In this document: in pieces, positions 1 to 8,381 of the stretch
Layout: each line of letters opens with the position of its first letter
How positions within the stretch are numbered: the first letter of the stretch is position 1
DNA from: Kibdelosporangium banguiense
Lineage (GTDB): Bacteria; Actinomycetota; Actinomycetes; Mycobacteriales; Pseudonocardiaceae
Direction: 5' to 3'
NCBI RefSeq assembly: GCF_017876405.1
Contig: NZ_JAGINW010000001.1
Span: 5,717,203-5,781,202, forward strand
DNA length: 64,000 nucleotides
Program-made: the position numbers and the translations under genes
The notes under the pieces: model-generated
The model's input: the letters and a program-made list of their open reading frames with translations, nothing else
What the model was told of the DNA's origin: nothing
Databases searched by the model: none

Positions 1-1
1 G

Positions 2-1504
2 AACCGGCTGACCGGGATGGCGCGGATAGAGGACCCGAGGTTCCGCGACAAACTCCAACTGGCCCAGCAGACCGGTCGCAGCGGTCCCGGGCAGCTTGTC
101 GACGACGGACTCGGCTCGCTACAGGCGGCCGTGACGCTGGGCGGGTTCTTCGGCACGCTGCTCGTCATCAACCTCGGCATGGCGCTGATCGTGCTGGTCG
201 CCGCGATCCCCGCGCTGATCGCGCACCTGCGGCTGAGCCGGGCCAGGGCACAGGTGATGTGGTCGATCACCCCTGCCGAACGGCGCGAGGCGTTCTATGC
301 GGAGTTGCTCTCAAGCCTGGACGCGGCGAAGGAACTGCGGCTGCTCGGTCTCGGTGATCTGTTCCGGCGGCGGATGCTGGCCGAGTTGACCGCCGCGCAG
401 AACGCCGTGGACGGCCAGGACCGCAAGGACGCCCGAACGGAAGGGCTGCTCGCGGGCCTGACCGCGGTAGTGGCGGCCGGTGGCCTGGTGTGGTCGGTAT
501 GGCTTGCCACGCAAGGAAAATTGTCCATCGGTGACGTCGCGATCTTCGTCGCCGCCGTGGGCGGAGTGCAGAGCGCGTTGCAGATGCTGGTCATCAGGCT
601 CGCCTCGGCCCACCATTCGATGCTGCTGTTCGACCACTTCGACGAGATCGAGTCACAGCCGGCGGATCTGGCTGTCGCGGCCGTCCCGCAGGAGATTCCG
701 CCGCTGCGCACCGGCATCGAGCTGCGGGACGTGTGGTTCCGTTACTCCGAGGACCAGCCCTGGGTGCTGCGAGGCGTGAACCTGACCATCCCGCATGGAC
801 AGTCGCTGGCCCTGGTCGGGCTCAACGGTGCCGGGAAGTCGACCATGGTCAAGCTGCTCTGCCGGTTCTACGACCCGGATCGTGGCGCGATCCTGTGGGA
901 CGGGGTGGACCTGCGCGAGATGGCGGTGCAAGACCTGCGGGCCCGGATCGGCGCGGTGTTCCAGGACTACATGTGCTACGACCTGAGTGCGGCCGAGAAC
1001 GTCGGCCTGGGTGATGTGTCCTATATGGACGACCGGGACCGGGTGGTCGCGGCGGCACAAAGAGCGGGCGCGCACGACATGGTGACCGCGTTGCCGAAAG
1101 GCTACGACACCCTGCTGTCCCGGATGTTCTTCGACGAGGCGGACCGGGCCGACCCCGAGACCGGTGTGCTGCTGTCCGGCGGTCAGTGGCAGCGGGTCGC
1201 GCTGGCCCGGGCATTCCTGCGTGACCGCAGGGATCTGATGATCCTCGACGAGCCCAGCTCCGGCCTGGACGCGGAAGCCGAGTACGAAGTGCACAGCAGC
1301 CTCCGGCGGCACCGCGACGGAGCAACGAGTGTGCTGATCTCGCACCGGCTCGGTACAGTCCGCGACGCCCACGTGATCGCGGTGATCGCCGACGGGCAGG
1401 TCGTCGAACGCGGCACGCACGACGAGTTGATCGCCGCATCGGGGGAGTACGCGCGGTTGTTCCGGCTGCAGGCGTCGGGTTACGAAGAGGTGGTGTCCTG
1501 GTGA
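2..1504 (+). CDS. ABC transporter, fused permease-ATPase (5' end outside window)
   Basis: ATP-driven exporter half-transporter in the inner membrane. The reading frame is open to the left edge, so the first transmembrane helices are missing; an internal ATG lies at 17. Counting from that ATG, hydrophobic helices lie near residues 35-70 and 140-195, followed by an ATPase domain with Walker A GLNGAGKS (268-275), signature LSGGQ (386-390) and Walker B LMILDEP (407-413), then the switch His in LISHR. Its stop overlaps the GTG start of the signal peptidase gene by 4 bp, so the genes are translationally coupled. With the peptidase and the MauE-like protein it looks like the export end of a peptide (possibly RiPP) cassette; the substrate is not visible. 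Confidence 0.9.
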   Translation, partial: NRLTGMARIEDPRFRDKLQLAQQTGRSGPGQLVDDGLGSLQAAVTLGGFFGTLLVINLGMALIVLVAAIPALIAHLRLSRARAQVMWSITPAERREAFYAELLSSLDAAKELRLLGLGDLFRRRMLAELTAAQNAVDGQDRKDARTEGLLAGLTAVVAAGGLVWSVWLATQGKLSIGDVAIFVAAVGGVQSALQMLVIRLASAHHSMLLFDHFDEIESQPADLAVAAVPQEIPPLRTGIELRDVWFRYSEDQPWVLRGVNLTIPHGQSLALVGLNGAGKSTMVKLLCRFYDPDRGAILWDGVDLREMAVQDLRARIGAVFQDYMCYDLSAAENVGLGDVSYMDDRDRVVAAAQRAGAHDMVTALPKGYDTLLSRMFFDEADRADPETGVLLSGGQWQRVALARAFLRDRRDLMILDEPSSGLDAEAEYEVHSSLRRHRDGATSVLISHRLGTVRDAHVIAVIADGQVVERGTHDELIAASGEYARLFRLQASGYEEVVSW

Positions 1505-1926
1505 TCTGGGTAGTGCTGGCGGCCGTGGTGGTTGCCGCTCTTGTCGCATGGGTTGTGGTGATGCGCAAGCGGTTGCTCGTGGTGACAGTGCACGGGGTGA
1601 GCATGGAGCCCACCTACCGGTCCGGCGACCGGCTGCTGGTGCGGCGGTCACGACTGGACCGTGTCCAGACCGGTCAGGTCGTCGTCGTGCAGGTATCCGG
1701 TGCCATGCCAGGCGATCCGACTGACGGTCGCATGGTGAAACGCGCGGTTGCGGTACCGGGTGATCCAGTGCCCGCACAGATCTCGGTACCCGGCCCGGTC
1801 GTCCCCCAGGGCAGGCTGCTGGTCCTCGGCGACAATCCCGCGCGCAGCAACGATTCCAGGAGACTCGGCTACATCGCGGCGGACGCGCTGATCGGTGTGG
1901 TGCTCCGCCCGATCGGTCAGAGGTGA
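1501..1926 (+). CDS. S26 family signal peptidase-like protein
   Basis: Membrane-anchored serine protease of the type I signal peptidase fold. One N-terminal membrane helix (residues 2-20) is followed by the nucleophile Ser34 in GVSMEPT, the general base Lys80 in MVKRAVAVPGD and the closing box GDNPARSNDSR. At 141 aa it is short for a housekeeping LepB and resembles the small S26 enzymes found in actinobacterial peptide-processing clusters. The GTG start sits in a GTGA overlap with the upstream ABC gene, and the MauE-like gene follows after 3 bp. Inferred role: removal of the leader from a peptide exported by the adjacent transporter. Confidence 0.85.
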   Translation: MIWVVLAAVVVAALVAWVVVMRKRLLVVTVHGVSMEPTYRSGDRLLVRRSRLDRVQTGQVVVVQVSGAMPGDPTDGRMVKRAVAVPGDPVPAQISVPGPVVPQGRLLVLGDNPARSNDSRRLGYIAADALIGVVLRPIGQR

Positions 1927-1929
1927 ACG

Positions 1930-2493
1930 ATGCCGTACGTGAGTGTGGGCGCGATGGTCCTGTGTGGACTGGTCCTGCTGGTCTCCGCGGTGAGCAAGGT
2001 CCGCAGCGCGGCTGACTACGCGGAGTTCGTGGCTTCGGTTCCGGCGTTCGGGATCCCGGCTGGATGGACGGGTCTGTTCGCGTTGGCCACCGTCGCGGCG
2101 GAGTTCGCGATCACGGCGTTGGTGCTGCCCGCGTCTGTGCTGATGGCGGTCGGAATCTCCGCTGGGCGCTGGCTCGCCGGTGCCGGCCTGCTGCTGGCAG
2201 TGGGATTGTTCGGTGTGCTGACCGCCGCCGTATGGCGTGCGGTTACGCGCAGGTCCGGTGCCGTGTGTCGCTGCTTCGGGCCTGCGCGTACTCCACTTTC
2301 CCAGCGGCACGTGGTCCGCAACGCGCTTCTGTTGCTGGTCGCCGTCCTCGGTGCGGCCACACTGTCTGTTATGGACAGTGTTGATCCGGTCGTGGCCGCG
2401 GTGACGGCCGTGATCGGACTGCTGGGTGCCCTGATGGTGATCCGGTTCGACGATCTGGCCGAACTGTTCGCCGGGCCGGTCAGCACCCGCTGA
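1930..2493 (+). CDS. MauE/DoxX-like redox-associated membrane protein
   Basis: Polytopic membrane protein of 187 aa with about four or five hydrophobic helices (for example 5-22, 45-65, 82-102, 128-165). The family mark is a Cys-X-Cys in CRCFG (Cys113 and Cys115), as in MauE, which is involved in disulfide formation or thiol transfer during maturation of exported proteins. It is the last gene of a tightly spaced trio with an S26 peptidase and an ABC exporter, which suggests a job in oxidative maturation of the exported product. A hairpin at its 3' end separates it from the convergent type VII operon. Confidence 0.75.
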   Translation: MPYVSVGAMVLCGLVLLVSAVSKVRSAADYAEFVASVPAFGIPAGWTGLFALATVAAEFAITALVLPASVLMAVGISAGRWLAGAGLLLAVGLFGVLTAAVWRAVTRRSGAVCRCFGPARTPLSQRHVVRNALLLLVAVLGAATLSVMDSVDPVVAAVTAVIGLLGALMVIRFDDLAELFAGPVSTR

Positions 2494-2511
2494 CTGCGGG
2501 GTCAGCGGGTG
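2484..2511. terminator. Bidirectional terminator hairpin
   Basis: Perfect 11-bp stem (CACCCGCTGAC / GTCAGCGGGTG) with a 6-nt loop. It overlaps the last codons of both convergent genes (stops at 2493 and 2502). No U-tract, as is usual for high-GC actinobacterial terminators. Confidence 0.7.
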
Positions 2512-3032
2512 TAGCTGTCTCGCAACGCGCTGGCGAGCAGGCGCAGGGACGCCGGCCCGCCGGGGTTGAGCAGGATGTCGGTGTCCGACGGCATCAGCTC
2601 AAGCAACTGCTCGGCCGTGACCGTGCCCCAGTGCTCCACGGACCCAATGCGCTGACGGTGAAACGGGGCCGTCGCCACGGCGACGCACGGCGCACCATCC
2701 GGCGCGGGCCCGATGAGCGGGTAGCCGTCCTCGGACACCGCGACCTCGAGCATCGCGTCCCGCACCGTCGGGATCAGCTCGTCGACCGGCGCCTGGCCGC
2801 TGGCGACCAGGCGCAGCACCGCGTCGATCGGATCTGTCGGGCTGGTGGCCGTGGCCGGCACGAACCCGGGGTTCGGCTCGAACTTGCCGGGGTTGCCGTC
2901 GGCGTCCAACGGCCAGCCGCCCGCCATCGCCTGGACCGGCGGCTGCTCATCGGGGAACCGTGGCTGCCATGCCGGGTCGAGCAGCATCGCCCAGTTGTCG
3001 CGCTCGCCGCTCTGACCGGGGGGTACATCCAC
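2502..3032 (-). CDS. Type VII secretion system-associated protein (SseB-like)
   Basis: Soluble 176-aa protein, last gene of the type VII operon. The N-terminal third has the pattern W-x-P-x-F-P-D-E-x-P-P-V-x-A followed by GGWPLDADGNPGKF and PNPGFVP, seen in proteins annotated as T7SS-associated in Pseudonocardiales; the C-terminal half (VDELIPTVRDAMLEVAV, then VATAPFHRQRI and DILLNPGG) resembles SseB-type domains. It directly follows the candidate toxin gene (42-bp gap), the place where an immunity protein or a dedicated chaperone would be expected. That role is inference from position only. No signal peptide or membrane segment. Confidence 0.6.
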   Translation of the reverse strand: MDVPPGQSGERDNWAMLLDPAWQPRFPDEQPPVQAMAGGWPLDADGNPGKFEPNPGFVPATATSPTDPIDAVLRLVASGQAPVDELIPTVRDAMLEVAVSEDGYPLIGPAPDGAPCVAVATAPFHRQRIGSVEHWGTVTAEQLLELMPSDTDILLNPGGPASLRLLASALRDSYTR

Positions 3033-3074
3033 GTTACCGCTCCTTCTCCACCGACTCGTCGCTCACTGTACGGC

Positions 3075-4739
3075 TCAGAACTTCACGAACTCGCCGGGTA
3101 TCGTCCCGCCTGAGCCGTCCGTGCCGGGTTTCACGCCGTACCAGGAGTTGTTGCCGTTCGTGACCCGCGAGCCGGTGCCGGTCGGTGCGAACACATCGCC
3201 GGCGTGACCGCCGCTGTGCACGGTACTGGCCGAGCTGGACGCGGCGTTGCCGGTCGGGTTACCCGAGTTGCATGACATGTACACCACCGGCCGCTGCGGA
3301 TTGGCCTGGGACGCCGCCTGGAAGTGCTGGTTGCTGTTCACGAGCTGGCCATGGGTGTTGCCGTCGACTCGCACCTTCTGCCAGTTCGGCGGCTGGCCGG
3401 GTGCGGCCGTGTTCACGTTCACCGAGAACTTGTTCGGGTTGGCGTGCGCATGAACGTAGAACGGATCGTTGCCGTTCCACGGCGCCTGCTTGGACGGCTT
3501 CTTGCTCGCCTTGCCGCCCGACGCGTAGTCCGGGAGGTATGAGCCGTCGCTGTGCCGGTTGGGTTTGCCCGCCCAGTCGGTCACGTTGGTCACGTCGTCC
3601 GACTTGGTCGGGTACGAGATCCCGATGGTGTTGCCGTTGCTGTCCTTCAACGGGACCGACTGGACCTGGTTGGGGCTGAAGTTGTACTTCTGGCCGTTGG
3701 GCGCGGTGCCCTGCATCGGGCCGGTGCCGATCGACGGGCTGTTCGGCCCTGGCGTGGGCGTCGGCGCCGACGGGGTCGGTGCGGACGGTGTGGGTGCCGG
3801 GTTCGGAGTCGATCCCGATGGAGTGGGCGTCGGCGCCGCGGAGCTCGGTGTGGTGTTGCTGTTGAGTCCCGGCATGTTGCTGCCGGGCGACGAGTCGTTG
3901 TGTACCTGGTCGCCGCGCCCGCCCCTGGAGTCCGACATGCTCCGGGTACCCGGCGACGGGGCGGGCCGTGGGCTGGGGGCCTTGCCCGGCTTGACGTTCT
4001 TGAGTGATTTGCTCACATCGCCGAAGGCGCCGCCGAGTTTCTTGAGCATCGGGGCGAGCTTGCCCAGCGCCTGGACGAGTTTGGTGGTCAGCCCGGCGAT
4101 CTTGGTCGCGGTCTTGGCCACCGCCCCGATCACCTGCGGCACCACCCACACCATCCCGATCCCCAGCGTGAACAACACCTGCAACGCCCAGCTGATCAAA
4201 TGCCCGACCAGCTCAGCGATGATGTCGCGCACCAGTGTCCGGACCGCGGCCACGACCTCACCCGCGGTCCCGATCCCGCTGGCCGCGCCCTCCGCGGCCG
4301 CCTTCGCCGCCCCGATCAGATTCGCCGTGTCGGTGCTGCGGGCGCGGTAGGCGTCCGCGGACTCGCCGGTCCAGGACGCGGTGTCGCTGGCGATCAGGTT
4401 GGCCATCTCGGTGCTGATCGACCCCAGCTCACCGGCGATGTTGGTCCACGTCTGCGCATGCGCCTTGATCTGATCCGGATCCCCGGTCAACTCATCCAAC
4501 GCATCCGACAACGGCCCCACATGCTCGATCAACCAGCCCACACCAGCCGAGAAGATCGCCCCGAACGGATCCAGCGCCATCCCCAACGCGTCCAGCGCGG
4601 TCCCGGCCGCCCCCAGCACACCAGCAGCCCAGTCACCACTCTCGATGGCCTTGCTGGTGTCGTTCACCGACTCCAGCAACGGCACACCACTGAAACCCTG
4701 GGTGGAGTCCTTGCGTTCAGCGACCAACGGGTTGCTCAC
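3075..4739 (-). CDS. Type VII-secreted WXG/PPE-like protein with candidate toxin C-terminus
   Basis: 554-aa protein with a polymorphic-toxin layout. Residues 1-245 form a helical WXG/PPE-like region with the W-x-G turn at Trp123-Thr-Gly125 and a hydrophobic stretch at 176-207. Residues 253-340 are a Pro/Ser/Thr-rich linker. Residues 341-554 form a separate domain with FYVHAHANPNKF (His430, His432) and VVYMSCNSG (Cys490), then GDVFAPTGTG. A His before a Cys in a ...SCNSG context followed by an APT motif recalls caspase-like/C80-type cysteine peptidase cores; this is a suggestion, not a recognised family. The gene follows a YbaB-like gene by 9 bp and precedes an SseB-like gene. Likely exported by an ESX system whose core genes are not in the window. 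Confidence 0.65.
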   Translation of the reverse strand: MSNPLVAERKDSTQGFSGVPLLESVNDTSKAIESGDWAAGVLGAAGTALDALGMALDPFGAIFSAGVGWLIEHVGPLSDALDELTGDPDQIKAHAQTWTNIAGELGSISTEMANLIASDTASWTGESADAYRARSTDTANLIGAAKAAAEGAASGIGTAGEVVAAVRTLVRDIIAELVGHLISWALQVLFTLGIGMVWVVPQVIGAVAKTATKIAGLTTKLVQALGKLAPMLKKLGGAFGDVSKSLKNVKPGKAPSPRPAPSPGTRSMSDSRGGRGDQVHNDSSPGSNMPGLNSNTTPSSAAPTPTPSGSTPNPAPTPSAPTPSAPTPTPGPNSPSIGTGPMQGTAPNGQKYNFSPNQVQSVPLKDSNGNTIGISYPTKSDDVTNVTDWAGKPNRHSDGSYLPDYASGGKASKKPSKQAPWNGNDPFYVHAHANPNKFSVNVNTAAPGQPPNWQKVRVDGNTHGQLVNSNQHFQAASQANPQRPVVYMSCNSGNPTGNAASSSASTVHSGGHAGDVFAPTGTGSRVTNGNNSWYGVKPGTDGSGGTIPGEFVKF

Positions 4740-4748
4740 GAACTCTCC

Positions 4749-5345
4749 TTATTCGCTGAACGGGTCGAAGTCGTCGTCTTCGTCATCCCGCCGCGGACGG
4801 CGCCGGGGCGGGGCCGGAGGCGCCGGCGGAGCAGGCGGTGGCGGGACCGGGGGCGCAGGCGGGGTGGCCGAATGCTGCGCGGGCGGCGCGCCTTCGTCCG
4901 GGTAGTCCCAGTTGTCGCTGCCGGGCTCCTCGGTGACCGGGTCCTGCTCGGGGAACCGCGTCCGCAAGGAGTCCAGGGTCACCGCCCTGGTCTGCTGGTC
5001 CTCGTCGCCGAGCTGCTCGGTCATCACTTCATTGACCTTGTCGGCGATACCCGACTGGGCGCGGCGCATGGTGCCCAGGATCTGCGCTGACAACTCGGTC
5101 AACGGCATCGAGCGCACCTTCTCGGTGAACTCCAGGTCCGAGACAGTCCCGTCGGCACGCACAGTCACCCGCACGCTGCCGTCGGAGCTGGCGGCGCTGA
5201 GCCGCAGCTGCTCGGTCTGTGCCTGCGCGGCCTTGTACCGCTCAGCCTTGGCCTCGAAGCCCTGCGCCCACTGCTGGATGCGCAGCTGCATCGCTTCCGG
5301 GTCGCGCACAAACCCGGCAATGCCACCGGTGTCAGGCTGGGACAT
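4749..5345 (-). CDS. YbaB/EbfC family protein of the type VII operon
   Basis: 198 aa. Residues 10-125 match the YbaB/EbfC fold: a helical start (MQLRIQQWAQGFEAKAERY), a beta segment VRVTVRADGTVSDLEF and helices with TMRRAQSGIADKV. Residues 150-198 are a Pro-rich tail ending in a basic patch (PPRRRPRRDDED) and a strongly acidic end (DDEDDDFDPFSE). YbaB-like genes of this type often lie inside actinobacterial T7SS effector operons, where they are paired with EspC/WXG proteins; DNA binding has not been shown for these versions. It lies between the EspC-like gene (18-bp gap) and the candidate toxin gene (9-bp gap), so the three are one transcription unit. Confidence 0.75.
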   Translation of the reverse strand: MSQPDTGGIAGFVRDPEAMQLRIQQWAQGFEAKAERYKAAQAQTEQLRLSAASSDGSVRVTVRADGTVSDLEFTEKVRSMPLTELSAQILGTMRRAQSGIADKVNEVMTEQLGDEDQQTRAVTLDSLRTRFPEQDPVTEEPGSDNWDYPDEGAPPAQHSATPPAPPVPPPPAPPAPPAPPRRRPRRDDEDDDFDPFSE

Positions 5346-5363
5346 GGTTGTTCTCCATCACTG

Positions 5364-5717
5364 TCAGCTGCGGATGATCGGCGCCATGGCGGCCGTTCGC
5401 GGGGTGGTGGGCGACTCCGACAAGGTGGCCGCGAAGGGTTGCGAGGTGGCCTGGTCGCTTTGCTCGTAGGTGTCGGCGGCCATCCGGACGTTCCCGGCAG
5501 TGGTGCCGACGGCCTCGCTCGCGGCGTTGAGCGAGTCGATGCCTTCCTGCTCCATCGGGTTGACGATCGGCGGGAGGAACGAGCAGAGCAGGCCGTACGC
5601 GTCGTCGCTCATGCTGACGGTGTTCGCCGCCGATATCGCTGTGCTCAACCGGTCCATCAGGCCGTCGAGATGACTGGCGTGCGCACGCAGATCGTCGACC
5701 ACTACATCGAACGACAT
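5364..5717 (-). CDS. EspC-like type VII secretion target
   Basis: 117-aa small helical protein like the EspC/DUF2580 family of type VII substrates. It starts MSFDVVVDDLRAHASHLDGL, with regularly spaced hydrophobic positions giving a two-helix hairpin, and carries a short Ala/Thr-rich C-terminal tail. Proteins of this kind are secreted as partners of larger PPE/WXG effectors. It follows the EspG-like gene (28-bp gap) and precedes the YbaB-like gene. A ribosome-binding stretch (GGAGGAA) lies just upstream of the ATG. It probably pairs with one of the larger PPE-like proteins of the operon. Confidence 0.75.
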   Translation of the reverse strand: MSFDVVVDDLRAHASHLDGLMDRLSTAISAANTVSMSDDAYGLLCSFLPPIVNPMEQEGIDSLNAASEAVGTTAGNVRMAADTYEQSDQATSQPFAATLSESPTTPRTAAMAPIIRS

Positions 5718-5745
5718 GGCCGGTTCCTCCTTCGTCGGGCCCGGC

Positions 5746-6555
5746 TCACCGGCGGGCCCTGGTCTGCTCGGTCGCGGCGGCCAGCACGTCGGCCAGCCGC
5801 CGTTCGATGCGTTCGTTGTCGGCGGGCGCGAAACTCAGCCAGGAGTCCTCGCTGACCATCAGGTGACGGCCCAGATTCGTGTCCAGCCAGGTGATCAGCG
5901 GAGGCACCCGTCTGCCGTGCAGGGACACGCCGAACTGGCCGCCGGCCACGCGGTTGCGTGCCAGGTCAAGCAAAGCGCTCGCGTCCTCGGCGGACATCCC
6001 GGCCCGGGTCAGCGCGGTTCGTTCGTCGTCATCCCCGGCGAACGGGTCGTCGTCATCGTCACTGTCGTACTCGATGGCGGCCGTCAGCGCCGAAGCCTGC
6101 ACGGACATCGTCCGGCCCTGAGCCGGTTCGCCCTCAGGCAGCAGCGCGACGATCGACGGCGCCAGCGAGGTCGGCCGGATCTCGGCCAGGTTGACCTTCT
6201 CGTTGGCCATCCAGGCGAGCACAGCCGTGTCGTGGTCGGTGACCGCGAGCGCCCGCAACGATCCGCCCGCGTACCCGACCGAGTCGATGGACACGTCGTG
6301 CTGCAGTAGCAGCGTCAACGCGTCCTCGAGACCCGCCCGGATCTGACCGCCGGTGGCAAGACCACGGTCGGCCAGGGCGCGGTGCACATCCTCACGGATA
6401 CGGCCGCGTTCGGACATCGTCTGGCCGGCACTGGGTACCTGCAATGGGTACGGCACCTGGCCCAGGCCGAGATCGCCGCACAGGATGTCGAACTCCCGTT
6501 CCGACACCACGTAGTCGGGCTCGACCCGAACGGACTCTGTCCCTGAGTTCGGCAC
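5746..6555 (-). CDS. EspG-family type VII secretion chaperone
   Basis: 269-aa cytosolic protein resembling EspG, the chaperone that binds the tip of PE-PPE dimers before export. Seen in the sequence: the family opening VVSEREFDILCGDLGLG followed by PYPLQVPS, a central mixed alpha/beta part, an acidic loop (EYDSDDDDDPFAGDDDE, about residues 163-179) and a conserved C-terminal helix with ADVLAAAT. It sits 4 bp downstream of the PPE-like gene, its probable client. The acidic insert is unusual in its length. Confidence 0.85.
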   Translation of the reverse strand: MPNSGTESVRVEPDYVVSEREFDILCGDLGLGQVPYPLQVPSAGQTMSERGRIREDVHRALADRGLATGGQIRAGLEDALTLLLQHDVSIDSVGYAGGSLRALAVTDHDTAVLAWMANEKVNLAEIRPTSLAPSIVALLPEGEPAQGRTMSVQASALTAAIEYDSDDDDDPFAGDDDERTALTRAGMSAEDASALLDLARNRVAGGQFGVSLHGRRVPPLITWLDTNLGRHLMVSEDSWLSFAPADNERIERRLADVLAAATEQTRARR

Positions 6556-6559
6556 AGCC

Positions 6560-8347
6560 TCAGCCCTGCTGCTTCTTCGGCTTGGCCCCGCCGATCACCG
6601 ACGGCGGCAGGTCGGCACCGGGTACCTCGATCACCTGCTCGCCATCGACGTACTTCGACCGGCGCTCGGCGTCGTCCTCCTTGCGGCCGCCACCACCCAT
6701 GCCGCCCATGCCACCCATCGCGCCGGGTGCGCCAGGCTGGCCGGGGGCGCCGCCACCGCGCGGGCCGAGAACCCTTTCGTCAGGCGCGACCGGTCCGCCG
6801 ACCGGGCCCACGCCGGCCAGCGACCCGGGACCGCCGCGACCGGCGAACTGACCGGCCGCGGCAGCAGCCGCTCCGGGACCGCCGCCAGTGAATCCGGGTG
6901 CACCCGCGCCACCGCCGCCACCTCCACCGCCGGTGAAGCCGCTGCCACCCGGGCCACCGCCACCACCCGGGAAGCCAGTGGGCATGCCACGGACACCTGA
7001 CGGCGGTGGTGCGAACGGAGGCGGCGGTGTGGGCATGCCGGTCGGCGGCCGCGCCCCGGGAGGAGTGCTTCCGGGCGGAAAGCTGCCAGGATTCCCAGGG
7101 TTGAAGGGGCCGCCACCCGTCGTCGAGGGAATCGGCGGGATGGGCGGGATCGGTGGCTGCTGCCGGCGAGCGGGATCCTGGTTGGGACCGAGGCCGGTAC
7201 CGGGCGGCATGCCGCCCGGCATGGTGAACGGGGGAGGCGTGCCCTGAGGTGCCGTTGTTGTCCCTGGGCGCTGTGTCGTGAAGTCCGGCGTCGCGAAATT
7301 CGGTGCGGTGAAGTTCGGCGCGCCACCGGACGGCCCGAAGGTGTTGGGCAATGGGGGCATGGCGGCATTCTGGCGGGTAGTCGAATCACCAGAGCCACCG
7401 CCCGCGGTCGAGGCCAGGAACTGGTCGGCCGGGCTGGCGAACCCGCTGGGCTGTCCGCCCGCGCCGGGAACACCAGGAATGCTGGGAACACCAGGCGCAC
7501 CTGGAGAGCCGGGAGTGCTGCCCGGGAAAGGCGGCGCACCGGCCGGGCCGCCGCCACTGGTGAAAGCGGGCGCATCCGAGGGATTCACCGCGCTGCCGCC
7601 CAACCGCGGGTCGATGGCCGACGGGTCGATCGCCGATCCCGGTTGGCCCGCGGGAATGCCGGACTGCGGGATCGCGGGCTCGACCACCTGACCTTGCGGC
7701 AGGTGCGCCGGTTCGGCACCGCCGTCCGGCGTCGTGCCGCCACGCAGCATCATCGGCTGACCGGTCTGCTCACCGCGGACCGGATTCGGTGGCATCGCGA
7801 ACACCGGGACGTCGTTGTCCACCGCGCGTGACTCGTTCTCCATCGTGGCCATGACCTGGACGGCCTGCTGGTGCGCGGCATTCGCCCGGTCACTGGCCAC
7901 CTTCACGTCGGCCGCCGCGATCGCGAGCCCGATCAGCCCGCCGGTGGCGAAGCCGCGCATGAGCATCGCGCCGAGGTCGAACTCGACCGGCTCGGGCATG
8001 GTGTCCCGGGCCTTCTGCGCGATCCGGGCCTGGTCGGCCACTCGCGCGCCGACTCCGGCCGCGGTCTGCGCGGCACTCTCGCTCCACGAGGACAGCTGCA
8101 TCATCGCGCCACGGGCCTTGGTCGCCGCGGCGCCCTGCCAGCCGGACTCGCTGGACTGCAGGCTGCGCGCGATCTCCTGGGACGCCTCGCCGATGTGCTC
8201 GCCCACCGAGACCCATTCGCCGGCCAGCGCCGCGGCCTGGCCAGGGTCGTTGTTGATGTGCACCGACTCGTACAGTTCCCGGTGGCTGCGCGCGCCCCAG
8301 TTCTCGATCTCCTGGATCGCCGGCCGGTTCGGCTCCTGCAAGGTCAT
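6560..8347 (-). CDS. PPE-domain type VII secretion substrate with Gly/Pro-rich tail
   Basis: 595-aa secreted PPE-like protein. Residues 1-170 are helical with a W-x-G turn at Trp70-Gln-Gly72 and a hydrophobic stretch (about 126-146). Residues 190-550 are a low-complexity Gly/Pro/Ala tail with collagen-like runs, including a poly-Gly tract. The C-terminus (KYVDGEQVIEVPG then PPSVIGG) matches the conserved end of such proteins in Pseudonocardiales. I chose ATG at 8347 (MTLQEPNRPA), preceded by GGGAAAGAG; the frame stays open upstream only because it runs antisense-like through the neighbouring gene. EspG follows 4 bp downstream and is the likely chaperone. Confidence 0.8.
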   Translation of the reverse strand: MTLQEPNRPAIQEIENWGARSHRELYESVHINNDPGQAAALAGEWVSVGEHIGEASQEIARSLQSSESGWQGAAATKARGAMMQLSSWSESAAQTAAGVGARVADQARIAQKARDTMPEPVEFDLGAMLMRGFATGGLIGLAIAAADVKVASDRANAAHQQAVQVMATMENESRAVDNDVPVFAMPPNPVRGEQTGQPMMLRGGTTPDGGAEPAHLPQGQVVEPAIPQSGIPAGQPGSAIDPSAIDPRLGGSAVNPSDAPAFTSGGGPAGAPPFPGSTPGSPGAPGVPSIPGVPGAGGQPSGFASPADQFLASTAGGGSGDSTTRQNAAMPPLPNTFGPSGGAPNFTAPNFATPDFTTQRPGTTTAPQGTPPPFTMPGGMPPGTGLGPNQDPARRQQPPIPPIPPIPSTTGGGPFNPGNPGSFPPGSTPPGARPPTGMPTPPPPFAPPPSGVRGMPTGFPGGGGGPGGSGFTGGGGGGGGAGAPGFTGGGPGAAAAAAGQFAGRGGPGSLAGVGPVGGPVAPDERVLGPRGGGAPGQPGAPGAMGGMGGMGGGGRKEDDAERRSKYVDGEQVIEVPGADLPPSVIGGAKPKKQQG

Positions 8348-8381
8348 CGCCCGCTCTTTCCCTGTGAGGAGGTCGATCCGG

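Noticed and set aside
6880..6970. Gly-codon tract as a CRISPR or tandem repeat array
   Set aside because: It is the poly-Gly/Pro coding region of the PPE-like protein; units are irregular and lack spacers.
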